From NCBI GenBank assembly GCA_019455285.1, contig JACFMS010000007.1:73334-137333 (forward strand): DNA of 64,000 bases, given 5' to 3'. Position numbers and translations under genes: made by a program. The DNA comes from Sphingomonadales bacterium. GTDB lineage: Bacteria; Pseudomonadota; Alphaproteobacteria; Sphingomonadales; Govanellaceae. A model generated the notes under the pieces. It saw nothing but the letters and a program-made list of their open reading frames with translations, did not search any database and was not told the origin of the DNA. Shown piece after piece: positions 54,554 to 62,557 of the stretch. Each line of letters starts with the position of its first letter. Position 1 is the stretch's first letter.

Positions 54554-54721
54554 ATGACGCAGAATATTGGTCTGAACGACTTATCTGCAACGCAAAAGAT
54601 CCATGCCCTCGATCATGCCTTATTTGATCGTGCGACGTACAGCACTACATTTCCCAATATTTCCGGCTATAATGGCGATATAACCCGAGATCAGGCAGCT
54701 ATCGGTCTAAGCGGCGCATGA
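54554..54721 (+). CDS. Short ORF of 55 aa, hypothetical
   Basis: ATG at 54554, two bases after the preceding stop, with GGGG 6 bases upstream. The product starts MTQNIGLNDLSATQKIHAL and ends AAIGLSGA. No similarity recognised, no membrane segment. The translational coupling distance is good, but the sequence could also be the remnant of a longer gene cut off at the repeated segment that follows. Confidence 0.45.
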   Translation: MTQNIGLNDLSATQKIHALDHALFDRATYSTTFPNISGYNGDITRDQAAIGLSGA

Positions 54722-54779
54722 TAATAACCCCTGGAAACTTACGCCGGGTGGGGTAAGGGGGATGAACGTGGGGGCAATC
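54721..54779 (+). repeat. Upstream segment repeated before two unknown genes, copy 2
   Basis: Second copy of the segment at 53675-53735; in this copy the shared GGGGGCAAT lies inside the first codons of the following gene. Confidence 0.65.
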
Positions 54780-55382
54780 GGCATATTCGGAAAAGTGTTG
54801 CGGGGGCTTCGGTCGGAAGCACCTGTTTCCGTTGCAGTTCGGCCGCTTCTGGCCGCTGCGATGGTGGCCTTTTTATTGGTAGGGTGTGCGAGCACCTACA
54901 AGGAGCCGACTATTCCCATCAATAGCGAGGTGATTGGGTTCATCCCCAGAACAAGTGCCTGGCAGTGCATTCCACGAGACGAAAAAATCAGCAAGGAATC
55001 CGCGCTGAAGCGCATCATGCGAATATCTCCTCAAACATCTCCTCGGTTACCACTAACCTGTATCTATGAAAAACTATCGAAAAGCGATGTGGATAATTTG
55101 GCGAAAACAGGGGTTATGGAGGCTAGATACCTCAAAGTGTTTCAGGATTATATTCCTGAGGAAGGCGGAATCTGTAAATCCAAAATCAGGGCTCAATTAA
55201 AAGAGCTGTCTGATCAAGGCTTCGCACATGCATCGACTTCGGCGGCAGGAATAGCTGGGTTTTGTAAGGAATGGCGTCTGGAATACACTTTCTTTAAGAA
55301 AGCATTGGATCAAGGGGCATATTATTTAACGTTAGTTCCTAGGCGTACTCGCCCTTTATCACTACCCCCACCCTCTCCTTGA
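54762..55382 (+). CDS. Hypothetical lipoprotein
   Basis: 206 aa. A long N-terminal region (about 25 residues) leads into a signal helix with lipobox (MVAFLLVGCAS, Cys near residue 42), so the true start may be an internal one such as the ATG of MVAFLLVG. The remainder contains four further Cys residues (WQCIP, LTCIY, GICKS, GFCKEW) and no recognised domain. The last residues (RTRPLSLPPPSP) are encoded by an inserted CTCTCC-type repeat, so the original C-terminus was probably shorter or different. Confidence 0.65.
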   Translation: MNVGAIGIFGKVLRGLRSEAPVSVAVRPLLAAAMVAFLLVGCASTYKEPTIPINSEVIGFIPRTSAWQCIPRDEKISKESALKRIMRISPQTSPRLPLTCIYEKLSKSDVDNLAKTGVMEARYLKVFQDYIPEEGGICKSKIRAQLKELSDQGFAHASTSAAGIAGFCKEWRLEYTFFKKALDQGAYYLTLVPRRTRPLSLPPPSP

Positions 55383-55402
55383 GGAGAGGGCAGGGTGAGG
55401 TG
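55366..55402. repeat. Dispersed palindromic repeat
   Basis: CCCACCCTCTCCTTGAGGAGAGGGCAGGGTGAGG, a single hairpin of the intergenic family; its left half forms the end of the upstream lipoprotein reading frame. Confidence 0.7.
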
Positions 55403-55421
55403 ACTATTCTATCGCCGCTTC

Positions 55422-55880
55422 TTAATCCGAAACCCGTGTTACGATTCTGATTTCGCCTTGAAGCGTGCGGTGGACCGGGCACTTGTCGGCAATTTCCAAA
55501 AGGCGCTGACGCTGATCCTCGTTAAGCGGGCCTTTCAGATCAATGATGCGCAGGATGCGGTCGATCCTCCCTTCCTTGGTTTCGCAACCCGCGCAATCCT
55601 CGGCGTGAATTCTCTCGTGCTGCAAGGTGACCGTGATTTTCTCCAGCGGCAGCTTTTTCACGTCGGCGTACATGCGCAGCGTCATCGAGGTGCAGGCGCC
55701 GAGCGCCGAGAGGAGAAATTCGTATGGGTTGGGGCCGGCGTCATCGCCGCCGGCGCTTTTGGGCTCATCGGCAACCAGGGTGTGGCCGCCCGCCGTCACC
55801 CGCTGCCGGTACTTGCCCTGGCCGGATTCCTCCACCACCACAATACCGCCGATGTTGGCGTCTTGATCGCTTGTCACCAT
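55422..55880 (-). CDS. OsmC family protein
   Basis: 152 aa. GQGKYRQRVTAGGHTLVADEPKSAGGDDAGPNPYEFLLSALGACTSMTLRMYADVKKLPLEKI contains the first conserved Cys of the OsmC family (ALGACTS), and the second lies in ADKCPVHRTL. OsmC proteins are peroxide-reducing enzymes with a pair of cysteines. This form (with DEP and GCETKEG segments) is close to the general stress OsmC-like group. Divergent from the CoA transferase. Confidence 0.9.
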   Translation of the reverse strand: MVTSDQDANIGGIVVVEESGQGKYRQRVTAGGHTLVADEPKSAGGDDAGPNPYEFLLSALGACTSMTLRMYADVKKLPLEKITVTLQHERIHAEDCAGCETKEGRIDRILRIIDLKGPLNEDQRQRLLEIADKCPVHRTLQGEIRIVTRVSD

Positions 55881-55948
55881 GGCTATCCTCTTTCGTCTAT
55901 GTCAGATACAGGCTATGACAAATTACCCGACATGAGGAAAGAAAATAC

Positions 55949-57091
55949 ATGGGACCACTTAAAGGAATTACCGTGGTTGAATTCGCCGGCATCGGACCGG
56001 GGCCGTTTTGCGGCATGATGCTCGCCGATATGGGGGCCGACGTCATCCGCATCGACCGCAAGGGCGGCGACAAGCTGCCCTTGCCGAAAAAGCCGGGGAG
56101 CGATGTTTTGGGGCGCGGTCGGCGCTCCATCGTGGTGGATTTAAAATCGGCTGAGGGCAAAGCGGTGGCGATGAAGCTCGTCGCCAAGGCCGATGCGCTG
56201 ATCGAAGGCTATCGCCCCGGCGTCATGGAGCGCTTAGGCTTTGGTCCCGACGCGTGCTTCACGGTCAATCCCAAGCTGGTCTACGGCCGCATGACCGGCT
56301 TTGGCCAGAGCGGGCCGATGGCGCAGCAGGCGGGACACGATATTACCTATATCTCCATCGCCGGCGCATTGGGCGCGTTCCAGCGCAAGGGCGAGAAACC
56401 GATGCCGCCGATCAACTACGTGGGCGACTTCGGCGGCGGCGGCATGCTGCTTGCCTTTGGCATCGTCTGCGCGCTTCTGGAGGCGCGCGCCTCCGGCAAG
56501 GGCCAGGTGATCGACGCCGCCATGACCGACGGCACCGCGCTCTTGGGGGCCATGCTCTATGGCTTGCGGGCGGTGGGCGGCTGGTCCGACGAGGCCGGCG
56601 GCAACCTTCTCGATACCGGTGCGCATTTTTACGAAACCTATGAAACCAGGGACGGCAAATACATAGGCATCGGCCCCATCGAGCCGCAGTTCTACGCCGA
56701 ATTCTTGGAGAAGATGGGACTGAAGGGCAGCGAGTTCGAGGCCCAACTCGACAAGTCCCGCTGGCCGGAGTTCAAGGACAAGCTCGCTGCCCTTTTCAAG
56801 ACCAAGACCCGGGATGAATGGGCGATGTTGTTTGAAGGTTCGGACGCCTGCGTTGCGCCGGTGCTGGGTTTGGGGGAAGCTCCCGATCATCCCCACAACC
56901 AGGCGCGGCAGACCTTTATCGAGGTGGCGGGGGTGACGCAACCGGCCCCCGCGCCGCGCTTTTCCCGCACGCCGGGAGAAATTCGCAGCATCTCGCCGGA
57001 GCCGGGCCAGGACACGGACGCGATTTTACAAGATGCCGGATTGACCACGGCCGAGATCGCGGCGCTGCGGACCCAAGGCGCGGTGGGGTAG
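55949..57091 (+). CDS. CaiB/BaiF-type CoA transferase (alpha-methylacyl-CoA racemase-like)
   Basis: 380 aa family III CoA transferase. MGPLKGITVVEFAGIGPGPFCGMMLADMGADVIRIDR is the usual opening, with RSIVVDLKSAEGK, DALIEGYRPGVMERLGFGPD (the catalytic-Asp region), YGRMTGFGQSGPMAQQAGHDITYISIAGAL and GQVIDAAMTDGTALLG. The motif pattern GQSGPMAQQAGHDI with the family-typical Asp and His fits alpha-methylacyl-CoA racemase; a different CoA substrate is possible. Confidence 0.9.
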   Translation: MGPLKGITVVEFAGIGPGPFCGMMLADMGADVIRIDRKGGDKLPLPKKPGSDVLGRGRRSIVVDLKSAEGKAVAMKLVAKADALIEGYRPGVMERLGFGPDACFTVNPKLVYGRMTGFGQSGPMAQQAGHDITYISIAGALGAFQRKGEKPMPPINYVGDFGGGGMLLAFGIVCALLEARASGKGQVIDAAMTDGTALLGAMLYGLRAVGGWSDEAGGNLLDTGAHFYETYETRDGKYIGIGPIEPQFYAEFLEKMGLKGSEFEAQLDKSRWPEFKDKLAALFKTKTRDEWAMLFEGSDACVAPVLGLGEAPDHPHNQARQTFIEVAGVTQPAPAPRFSRTPGEIRSISPEPGQDTDAILQDAGLTTAEIAALRTQGAVG

Positions 57092-57118
57092 GGCTGACAA
57101 TTTGGATTGACGCAATAA

Positions 57119-57265
57119 AACCTCCCCCTCGATGGGGGAGGTCGTTCGCCGCAGCGTTCAGCGAAGGCGGACGGGTGGGGGTGAGAAACACTTGCGACGC
57201 AGACATTGCGCGCTGCAACCAACACCCCCATCCAAACCTTCCCCCATCAAGGGGGAAGGCTTTAT
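57119..57265. repeat. Pair of G+C-rich intergenic hairpins
   Basis: CCTCCCCCTCGATGGGGGAGG at its core near 57121-57141 and CCTTCCCCCATCAAGGGGGAAGG near 57238-57260 bracket about 100 bp that holds GGCGGACGGGTGGGGGTG and its near complement CACCCCCATCC. This is a member of a second, related intergenic repeat family. The left hairpin could also terminate the CoA transferase transcript. Confidence 0.65.
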
Positions 57266-57276
57266 GACCATTTGCT

Positions 57277-57474
57277 CTAAGCCCTCATATCCACCCGGCG
57301 CTGCTCGTCGCGGCGGGCTTCCTGCCGGCGGGCCGCGGCGGCATGCTCAGCCTCTTTGCGCTCGACCGAGGAGTCGGGGGCGGTCTTGCGTCGCTCGGCG
57401 GATGATTCGGGGGCGCTGACCCGTTCGTTGGCGCGGGGGGCGTGGACGGCGGCGCTGGCGGCTCTGATATCCAT
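57277..57474 (-). CDS. Small charged hypothetical protein
   Basis: 65 aa from the ATG at 57474, which has GAGGAG 6 bases upstream. The product is rich in Ala, Arg and Glu (SSAERRKTAPDSSVERKEAEH...RRQEARRDEQRR) and should be helical or disordered. No family recognised. It stands between two longer genes and reads against both. Confidence 0.45.
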   Translation of the reverse strand: MDIRAASAAVHAPRANERVSAPESSAERRKTAPDSSVERKEAEHAAAARRQEARRDEQRRVDMRA

Positions 57475-57659
57475 GGCGTTCTCCTCGCCGGGCTTTTTGC
57501 CGGCAGATGTCACCGCCTGTACCCTATCAGCCAAGTCTTACTAAAAAGTAAAGATTAGATATCTTATTTTAATAAATGAAAGAGTTTCTCGGGCTGGCGA
57601 CCTCGTGTAAGGTGCTTTCCGTTCCATGGGTTCCCTCCGGTCGCAGAAGGCGACGCCGC

Positions 57660-58970
57660 ATGATATGGTTAATGCCGTCCATTATACTTAAACGATTGTT
57701 GCTTGTTGTTGTGGCGCTTGGGTTGGCCGGCTGCCAGACGTCGCTGAGTTCCTCAGAGAAGGCGGAAGGCAAGAAATCAGCCGCCGACCTGGAATTCAGC
57801 GCCGAGTCCATGCTCCGGGTCGCCGATAATCTGGTCAAGGCGCGTGATTACACCTCGGCGCTACGGTTTTATCAGGACGTGCTGGAGCGCGAGCCGAAGA
57901 ATGTGCAGGCGCTTCTCGGTCAGGGCGAGATTTTTCTTCTTCTTGACGCGCCGGGGGAGGCCGCGGAGCGCTTCCAGGCGGTTACCAGCATAGCGCCGAA
58001 TGAGGGGCGGGGGGATGCCGGGCTGGCGCGCGCGCTGACCCAGATGAACGAGCCGGAGCGGGCCTTGCCCTATTTCGCCGCGGCGGTCGAAAAAGGCGCG
58101 GTATCGGCGAAGTTTTACAATCATTACGGCATCGCCCTTGACCTCATGGGCAAGCATCAAGACGCGCAGGTGCAATATGGGCGCGGACTCGATCTGACCC
58201 CGGGCGATGTGTCGCTCCTGAACAACCTGGGTTTGTCGCTGGCGCTATCGGAAGATTATCCGGCGGCGGTGCGGCTATTGAGCGACGTCGTCTCGGCAAT
58301 GCCTGATACGATGCAGGCGCGGCAGAATTTGGCGCTGGCCTACGCCTTTTCCGGCGACATGACCACCGCCCTGCGTCTGGCGACCTTCCCGGAGAATGCA
58401 GCGGCAACGGAAAAGGCGCAAACCTATCTGAAAAACATCACCGCGCTGCCCAAGGACATGCGCGGCAAGGCGATCTTCTCTGGACTATCCGCGGTGGCGG
58501 ATGCCCTGCCGAAAACGAGCCAGCCGCAGGTGGCGAGCGAACCGTTGCCGCCGCCAGCCTCGGCGCAACCCGCCATCGTCGATGTCGATACCGCGCCGGC
58601 CAAGACGCAAGCGTTGACTGCCGCGCCCGCTGTGGCGGCGCCAGCCCCAGCCCCGGCCCCGGCCCCGGCCCCGGCAAAGGAGGATGCCTCTAAGCAACCA
58701 GCGCCCGCCGCGCCGCAAACCGGCGGCTATATGGTGCAGCTTGGCGCTTATCAGGATGAAGCCGTGGCCCGCGCCGGCTGGGACAAGTTCAAGGCCCAGG
58801 CCCCCGATCTCTTGGGCGCGCGCCAGCCCGTCACCAGCAGCGCTGGCAACATGACCCGTCTCGGGGCCGCCGCCGCCAGTTGGAAAGACGCCGGCAGCCT
58901 GTGCGATGCCTTAAAAAAGGCCGGCGTGGACTGCATCGTCCGGCAACTGCCTAGCAACCCTAACGAGTAG
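57660..58970 (+). CDS. TPR lipoprotein with C-terminal SPOR domain
   Basis: About 436 aa from the ATG at 57660 (AGAAGG upstream); the frame is open from an ATG at 57576, which would put a basic stretch before the signal. The lipobox is VALGLAGC. TPR repeats cover roughly residues 40-230 (YTSALRFYQDVLEREPKNVQALLG and following), like TadD-type pilotin proteins. A Pro/Ala-rich linker (APAPAPAPAPAPAP) leads to a SPOR domain (GGYMVQLGAYQDEAVARAGW ... GVDCIVRQL) that should bind septal, denuded peptidoglycan. A role at the division site or in secretion is inferred. Confidence 0.82.
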   Translation: MIWLMPSIILKRLLLVVVALGLAGCQTSLSSSEKAEGKKSAADLEFSAESMLRVADNLVKARDYTSALRFYQDVLEREPKNVQALLGQGEIFLLLDAPGEAAERFQAVTSIAPNEGRGDAGLARALTQMNEPERALPYFAAAVEKGAVSAKFYNHYGIALDLMGKHQDAQVQYGRGLDLTPGDVSLLNNLGLSLALSEDYPAAVRLLSDVVSAMPDTMQARQNLALAYAFSGDMTTALRLATFPENAAATEKAQTYLKNITALPKDMRGKAIFSGLSAVADALPKTSQPQVASEPLPPPASAQPAIVDVDTAPAKTQALTAAPAVAAPAPAPAPAPAPAKEDASKQPAPAAPQTGGYMVQLGAYQDEAVARAGWDKFKAQAPDLLGARQPVTSSAGNMTRLGAAAASWKDAGSLCDALKKAGVDCIVRQLPSNPNE

Positions 58971-59014
58971 CTTGCGGGAATTAATTCTGCCGGGCAATCT
59001 GACATCGCTACAGG

Positions 59015-59374
59015 ATGAACAAGGATACGCCGTTGACGAGCAAGCAGGTGGATAATTCGATCGCGCCGATCCACTGCGCCTCCATGGCCGACGTGCGCCG
59101 CGAAATTGATCGTGTCGACCGCGCCATCGTGGCGCTGCTGGCCGAGCGGCTCGATTACATCCGGCAAGCGGGCAACATCAAGAAACGGCGCGCCGAGGTG
59201 CGCGATGAGGCGCGGGTAGCGGACGTGCTGGCCAAGGTAACCGCCGAGGCACGGCGCGCCGGCGCCGACCCCGATCTGGTAGTCAAGCTTTACCGCGAGC
59301 TTATTGAATGGTCTATTGCCTATGAATTTATCGTGTTCGACCGCCGCCTGTCGGCAGCGGCCGGCGGGCAGTGA
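59015..59374 (+). CDS. Chorismate mutase, AroQ/PchB-like
   Basis: 119 aa all-helical protein. RREIDRVDRAIVALLAERLDYIRQAGNIKKRRAEVRDEARV and VTAEARRAGADPDLVVKLYRELIEWSIAYE show the conserved Arg, Lys, Arg and Gln-like positions of the AroQ fold. The form resembles isochorismate pyruvate-lyase/chorismate mutase (PchB). No siderophore or aromatic genes lie nearby, so a general chorismate mutase role is more likely. The next gene starts 15 bases after its stop. Confidence 0.88.
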   Translation: MNKDTPLTSKQVDNSIAPIHCASMADVRREIDRVDRAIVALLAERLDYIRQAGNIKKRRAEVRDEARVADVLAKVTAEARRAGADPDLVVKLYRELIEWSIAYEFIVFDRRLSAAAGGQ

Positions 59375-59389
59375 CAAGGAGGCGTGGCG

Positions 59390-59758
59390 ATGACGTTTTA
59401 TAAAGTGCGGCTGGAGCTGGCGAGAACCGATGAATTTCCCGAAGGCAGCGCCGCCCACGGCTACGAACTGGTGGCGCCGCTGGATGCCGCAGGCCACCTT
59501 GACGAGGCCGTCTGGCGGGAAAACCGCAAGCGCTGCGTCGTCCGCCGCTTCTGGGCCGGCGAGGCGGATGAAAAAGGCGAGCTTACCCGCACCCGATCCA
59601 AAGCATGGGCGTTTTCCTATGCGCCGGGGGAGGACGATGACGAGCCCTTGTTTCGATTGGACACCCACGTCATCAAGCAGGGGGACTATATCTCCATCCG
59701 CGAACATGACGGCGAGACACTGCCGTTTCGCATCGTCCGCGTACAGCCCCTGGACTGA
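59390..59758 (+). CDS. Conserved hypothetical protein
   Basis: 122 aa from the ATG at 59390 (AAGGAGG 7 bases upstream). The product MTFYKVRLELARTDEFPEGSAAHGYELVAPLDAAGHLDE... has no recognised domain. It resembles short conserved proteins of alphaproteobacteria, and its compact acidic C-terminus (GDYISIREHDGETLPFRIVRV) looks like a small beta domain. Likely translated with the chorismate mutase gene. Function unknown. Confidence 0.7.
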   Translation: MTFYKVRLELARTDEFPEGSAAHGYELVAPLDAAGHLDEAVWRENRKRCVVRRFWAGEADEKGELTRTRSKAWAFSYAPGEDDDEPLFRLDTHVIKQGDYISIREHDGETLPFRIVRVQPLD

Positions 59759-59771
59759 ACCAGCAGCGTGC

Positions 59772-59942
59772 TCAGGCAGACCGCGGCTGGCCTAAGGAAA
59801 GGGGCAGAAGGGCAGGGCCGGCGGGTGCCGGCGCGACATCGGCGCTGGCAAGGGTGCGCCGTATATCGGCAACGCCCCAGACGATGGCGATGGCCATCAA
59901 CGGCAGAAACGCGAGAGCAAGCAGGTGCAGCAGAGTATCCAT
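59772..59942 (-). CDS. 56-aa single-span membrane protein, SOS-type promoter
   Basis: ATG at 59942 with AAAGGA 7 bases upstream. The product MDTLLHLLALAFLPLMAIAI is one hydrophobic N-terminal helix, followed by a short cytoplasmic tail (VADIRRTLASADVAP...). Too short for most gene finders and convergent with the preceding gene. Its promoter carries GTTC-N7-GTTC, the alphaproteobacterial LexA-box pattern, with TTGACA inside. The size, topology and control recall SOS-induced division inhibitors such as SidA of Caulobacter; no sequence similarity is claimed. Confidence 0.6.
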   Translation of the reverse strand: MDTLLHLLALAFLPLMAIAIVWGVADIRRTLASADVAPAPAGPALLPLSLGQPRSA

Positions 59943-59978
59943 GGCCGAGTCCTTTGTACTCTATTTGTTCTTTTGCAA

Positions 59979-60011
59979 ACGCTACGCGAGAAAAAAGAAC
60001 ATGTCAAGAAC
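59979..60011 (-). promoter_or_regulatory. LexA-box promoter for the 56-aa membrane protein
   Basis: On the minus strand GTTC-TTGACAT-GTTC (60011-59997) is a perfect GTTC-N7-GTTC direct repeat. Its middle is a consensus -35 (TTGACA, 60007-60002); TAGCGT (59984-59979) follows after 17 bases as a weak -10. LexA bound here would cover the -35. The start codon is 37 bases further on. Confidence 0.6.
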
Positions 60012-60060
60012 ATTCAGCGATCTTATTTTGAACAAATAGCGCCTTGCGCCCGATCGATTA

Positions 60061-60074
60061 TTGAGCAAAATCAA
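60061..60074. promoter_or_regulatory. FNR/FixK-type box upstream of ccoN
   Basis: TTGAG-CAAA-ATCAA differs from the TTGAT-N4-ATCAA consensus at one position. It lies about 100 bases before ccoN and could activate the operon under low oxygen. TTGACA at 60084-60089 follows, but no -10 at ideal spacing was found. Confidence 0.7.
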
Positions 60075-60172
60075 TGCGGGTTTTTGACATACCCTCTAAC
60101 TCGCTGAAGCTATAGAACCTATACCTGCATGCCGGCGGTCCTGCCGGCGCACAAGGGGGATGAGGCACATCC

Positions 60173-61813
60173 ATGACGCAGATACCTACCCAGACATCCA
60201 GTAATGGGCGCTCCGCCATGGCCGAAATCGCCGCCATCGCGGCGCTGGCGGCCGGCGCCGTTTTATCGCTTTTCCTGTCGCTCAACGCCGCCGATCCGGT
60301 GATGGCCTTCCATGCCGTACTGTTCGTGGCGGCGGGCGCGCTGGGCGTCATCGGCGTCGGCTATATGTGGCGCCAGCGCGCCAGCGGGCGCAGCTCGACC
60401 GAGGGCTATAATGACGGCGTCGTCAAATACGGGGTCATCGCCTCGTTGTTCTGGGGCATCGCCGGCTTCGCGGTGGGGCTTTATATCGCTCTCCAGCTCG
60501 CCTATCCGCTCCTCAACCTCGATCTGCCCTGGACCACCTTCGGCCGGTTGCGGCCGCTGCATACGTCAGCGGTGATTTTCGCCTTCGGCGGCAACGTCCT
60601 GATCGCCACCTCCTTTTACGTGGTGCAGCGCACCTGCAAGGCCAGGCTGGCGGGCGAGATCGCGCCCTGGTTCGTATTCTGGGGCTATAATCTGTTCATC
60701 GTCATCGCCGCCACCGGCTATCTCCTCGGCGTTACGCAAAGCAAGGAGTATGCCGAGCCCGAGTGGTACGCTGACCTGTGGCTGACCATCGTCTGGGTGG
60801 TCTATCTCCTGGTTTTCCTCGGCACCCTGTGGAAACGCAAGGAGCCGCATATTTATGTGGCGAACTGGTTCTATCTCGCCTTCATCGTCACCATCGCCAT
60901 GCTGCATATCGTCAATAACCTGACCCTGCCGGTGTCCCTGGCGGGAACAAAAAGCTATTCGCTGTTTGCCGGCGTGCAGAGCGCATTGACGCAATGGTGG
61001 TACGGCCATAACGCGGTGGGCTTCTTCCTCACCGCCGGGTTCCTCGCCATTATGTACTATTTCGTGCCGAAGCGGGCCGAGCGCCCGGTTTATTCCTACC
61101 GGCTGTCCATCATCCACTTCTGGTCCCTGATTTTCCTCTACATCTGGGCCGGGCCTCATCACCTGCATTACACCGCGCTGCCCGACTGGGCGCAGACCTT
61201 GGGCATGACCTTCTCGGTGATGCTGTGGATGCCGTCCTGGGGCGGCATGATCAACGGTCTGATGACGCTGTCGGGGGCCTGGGACAAGCTGCGGACCGAT
61301 GCGGTGCTGCGCATGCTCGTCGTCTCGGTGGCGTTTTACGGCATGAGCACCTTTGAAGGGCCGATGATGTCGATCAAGGCGGTGAACGCCTTGAGCCACT
61401 ACACCGACTGGACCATCGGCCACGTGCATTCAGGCGCGCTCGGCTGGGTCGCTTTCGTCTCCTTCGGCGCCATCTACTGCCTGGTGCCCTGGCTGTGGAA
61501 GAAGGAAGGCCTTTATTCGGATAAACTCGTAAGCTGGCACTTCTGGCTTTCCACCCTCGGCATCGTGCTTTATATCACCGCGATGTGGGTATCGGGCATT
61601 CTCCAGGGCCTGATGTGGCGGGACTACGACGGCCTCGGTTTTCTTGAATACTCCTTCGTCGAGACGGTGGAAGCGATGCATCCCTTCTACCTCATCCGGG
61701 CGCTGGGCGGCGCGCTCTTCCTCATCGGCGCGTTGATCATGGCCTATAACGTCTGGCGGACGATCAGCGGCGCCAGCGCCGCCAAGGCGGCCGCGCCGGC
61801 GCTCGCCGAGTAA
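60173..61813 (+). CDS. ccoN: cbb3-type cytochrome c oxidase subunit I
   Basis: 546 aa, strongly hydrophobic with about 12-13 membrane helices. It carries the heme b/CuB oxygen-reduction centre: [17 protein letters not shown] supplies the low-spin heme His, [23 protein letters not shown] the CuB His and Tyr region, and [25 protein letters not shown] further CuB His. [11 protein letters not shown] contains the high-spin heme ligands. First gene of ccoNOQP, the high-affinity terminal oxidase, fitting the FNR-type box upstream. Confidence 0.97.
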   Translation: MTQIPTQTSSNGRSAMAEIAAIAALAAGAVLSLFLSLNAADPVMAFHAVLFVAAGALGVIGVGYMWRQRASGRSSTEGYNDGVVKYGVIASLFWGIAGFAVGLYIALQLAYPLLNLDLPWTTFGRLRPLHTSAVIFAFGGNVLIATSFYVVQRTCKARLAGEIAPWFVFWGYNLFIVIAATGYLLGVTQSKEYAEPEWYADLWLTIVWVVYLLVFLGTLWKRKEPHIYVANWFYLAFIVTIAMLHIVNNLTLPVSLAGTKSYSLFAGVQSALTQWWYGHNAVGFFLTAGFLAIMYYFVPKRAERPVYSYRLSIIHFWSLIFLYIWAGPHHLHYTALPDWAQTLGMTFSVMLWMPSWGGMINGLMTLSGAWDKLRTDAVLRMLVVSVAFYGMSTFEGPMMSIKAVNALSHYTDWTIGHVHSGALGWVAFVSFGAIYCLVPWLWKKEGLYSDKLVSWHFWLSTLGIVLYITAMWVSGILQGLMWRDYDGLGFLEYSFVETVEAMHPFYLIRALGGALFLIGALIMAYNVWRTISGASAAKAAAPALAE

Positions 61814-61824
61814 GGGAGGAAAAG

Positions 61825-62547
61825 ATGAAACACGAAATCTTTGAGAAAAATTCCATCCTCCTGGTGATCGGTATCCTGGTGGTGGTGTCGATCGGCGGCA
61901 TCATCGAAATCGCACCGCTGTTCTATCTGGAAAACACCATCGAAAAGGTCCAGGGCATGCGGCCCTATACGCCGCTGGAGCTGGCCGGGCGCAATATTTA
62001 CGTGCGCGAAGGCTGCTATAACTGCCACAGCCAGATGGTGCGGCCGCTGCGCGATGAGGTGGAGCGCTACGGTCACTATTCGCTGGCTGCCGAAAGCATG
62101 TACGATCACCCCTTCCAATGGGGCTCCAAACGCACCGGACCCGATCTGGCGCGTGTCGGCGGCAAGTATACCGACGAGTGGCATCGCGCCCACATGGACG
62201 ATCCGCGCAGCGTGGTGCCGGAATCGATCATGCCGGGCTATCCGTTCCTGGCCAAGACGGCGCTGAATTACCAAAAGATTGCCGATGATCTGCAAGCCAA
62301 CCGCAGCCTCGGCGTGCCTTATAGCGACGAGGACATGGCCAGCGCCGTGGCCGACATTGAAACGCAGATCAATCCCGACAGCGACAATGTGGATGCCTTC
62401 CTCGCCCGTTATCCTAAGGCGCAGGTGCGTGATTTTGACGGCAATCCGCAGATGATCTCGGAACTCGATGCGCTTATCGCCTACATGCAGATGCTCGGCA
62501 CCTTGGTGGATTTTGACCTCTACCAGGCCGACGCCTTCTATCGCTAG
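61825..62547 (+). CDS. ccoO: cbb3-type cytochrome c oxidase subunit II
   Basis: 240 aa mono-heme c subunit. One N-terminal membrane anchor ([23 protein letters not shown], residues 11-33) and the heme motif CYNCH (Cys64, Cys67, His68) in the [30 protein letters not shown] block, diagnostic for Cco[17 protein letters not shown] and MPGYPFL (axial Met) follow. It lies 11 bases after ccoN. Confidence 0.97.
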   Translation: MKHEIFEKNSILLVIGILVVVSIGGIIEIAPLFYLENTIEKVQGMRPYTPLELAGRNIYVREGCYNCHSQMVRPLRDEVERYGHYSLAAESMYDHPFQWGSKRTGPDLARVGGKYTDEWHRAHMDDPRSVVPESIMPGYPFLAKTALNYQKIADDLQANRSLGVPYSDEDMASAVADIETQINPDSDNVDAFLARYPKAQVRDFDGNPQMISELDALIAYMQMLGTLVDFDLYQADAFYR

Positions 62548-62557
62548 GAGGCGGATC

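Noticed and set aside
60566..61429. 287-aa minus-strand frame opposite ccoN
   Set aside because: A His/Asp/Gln-rich antisense shadow of a membrane protein gene; ccoN is unambiguous.
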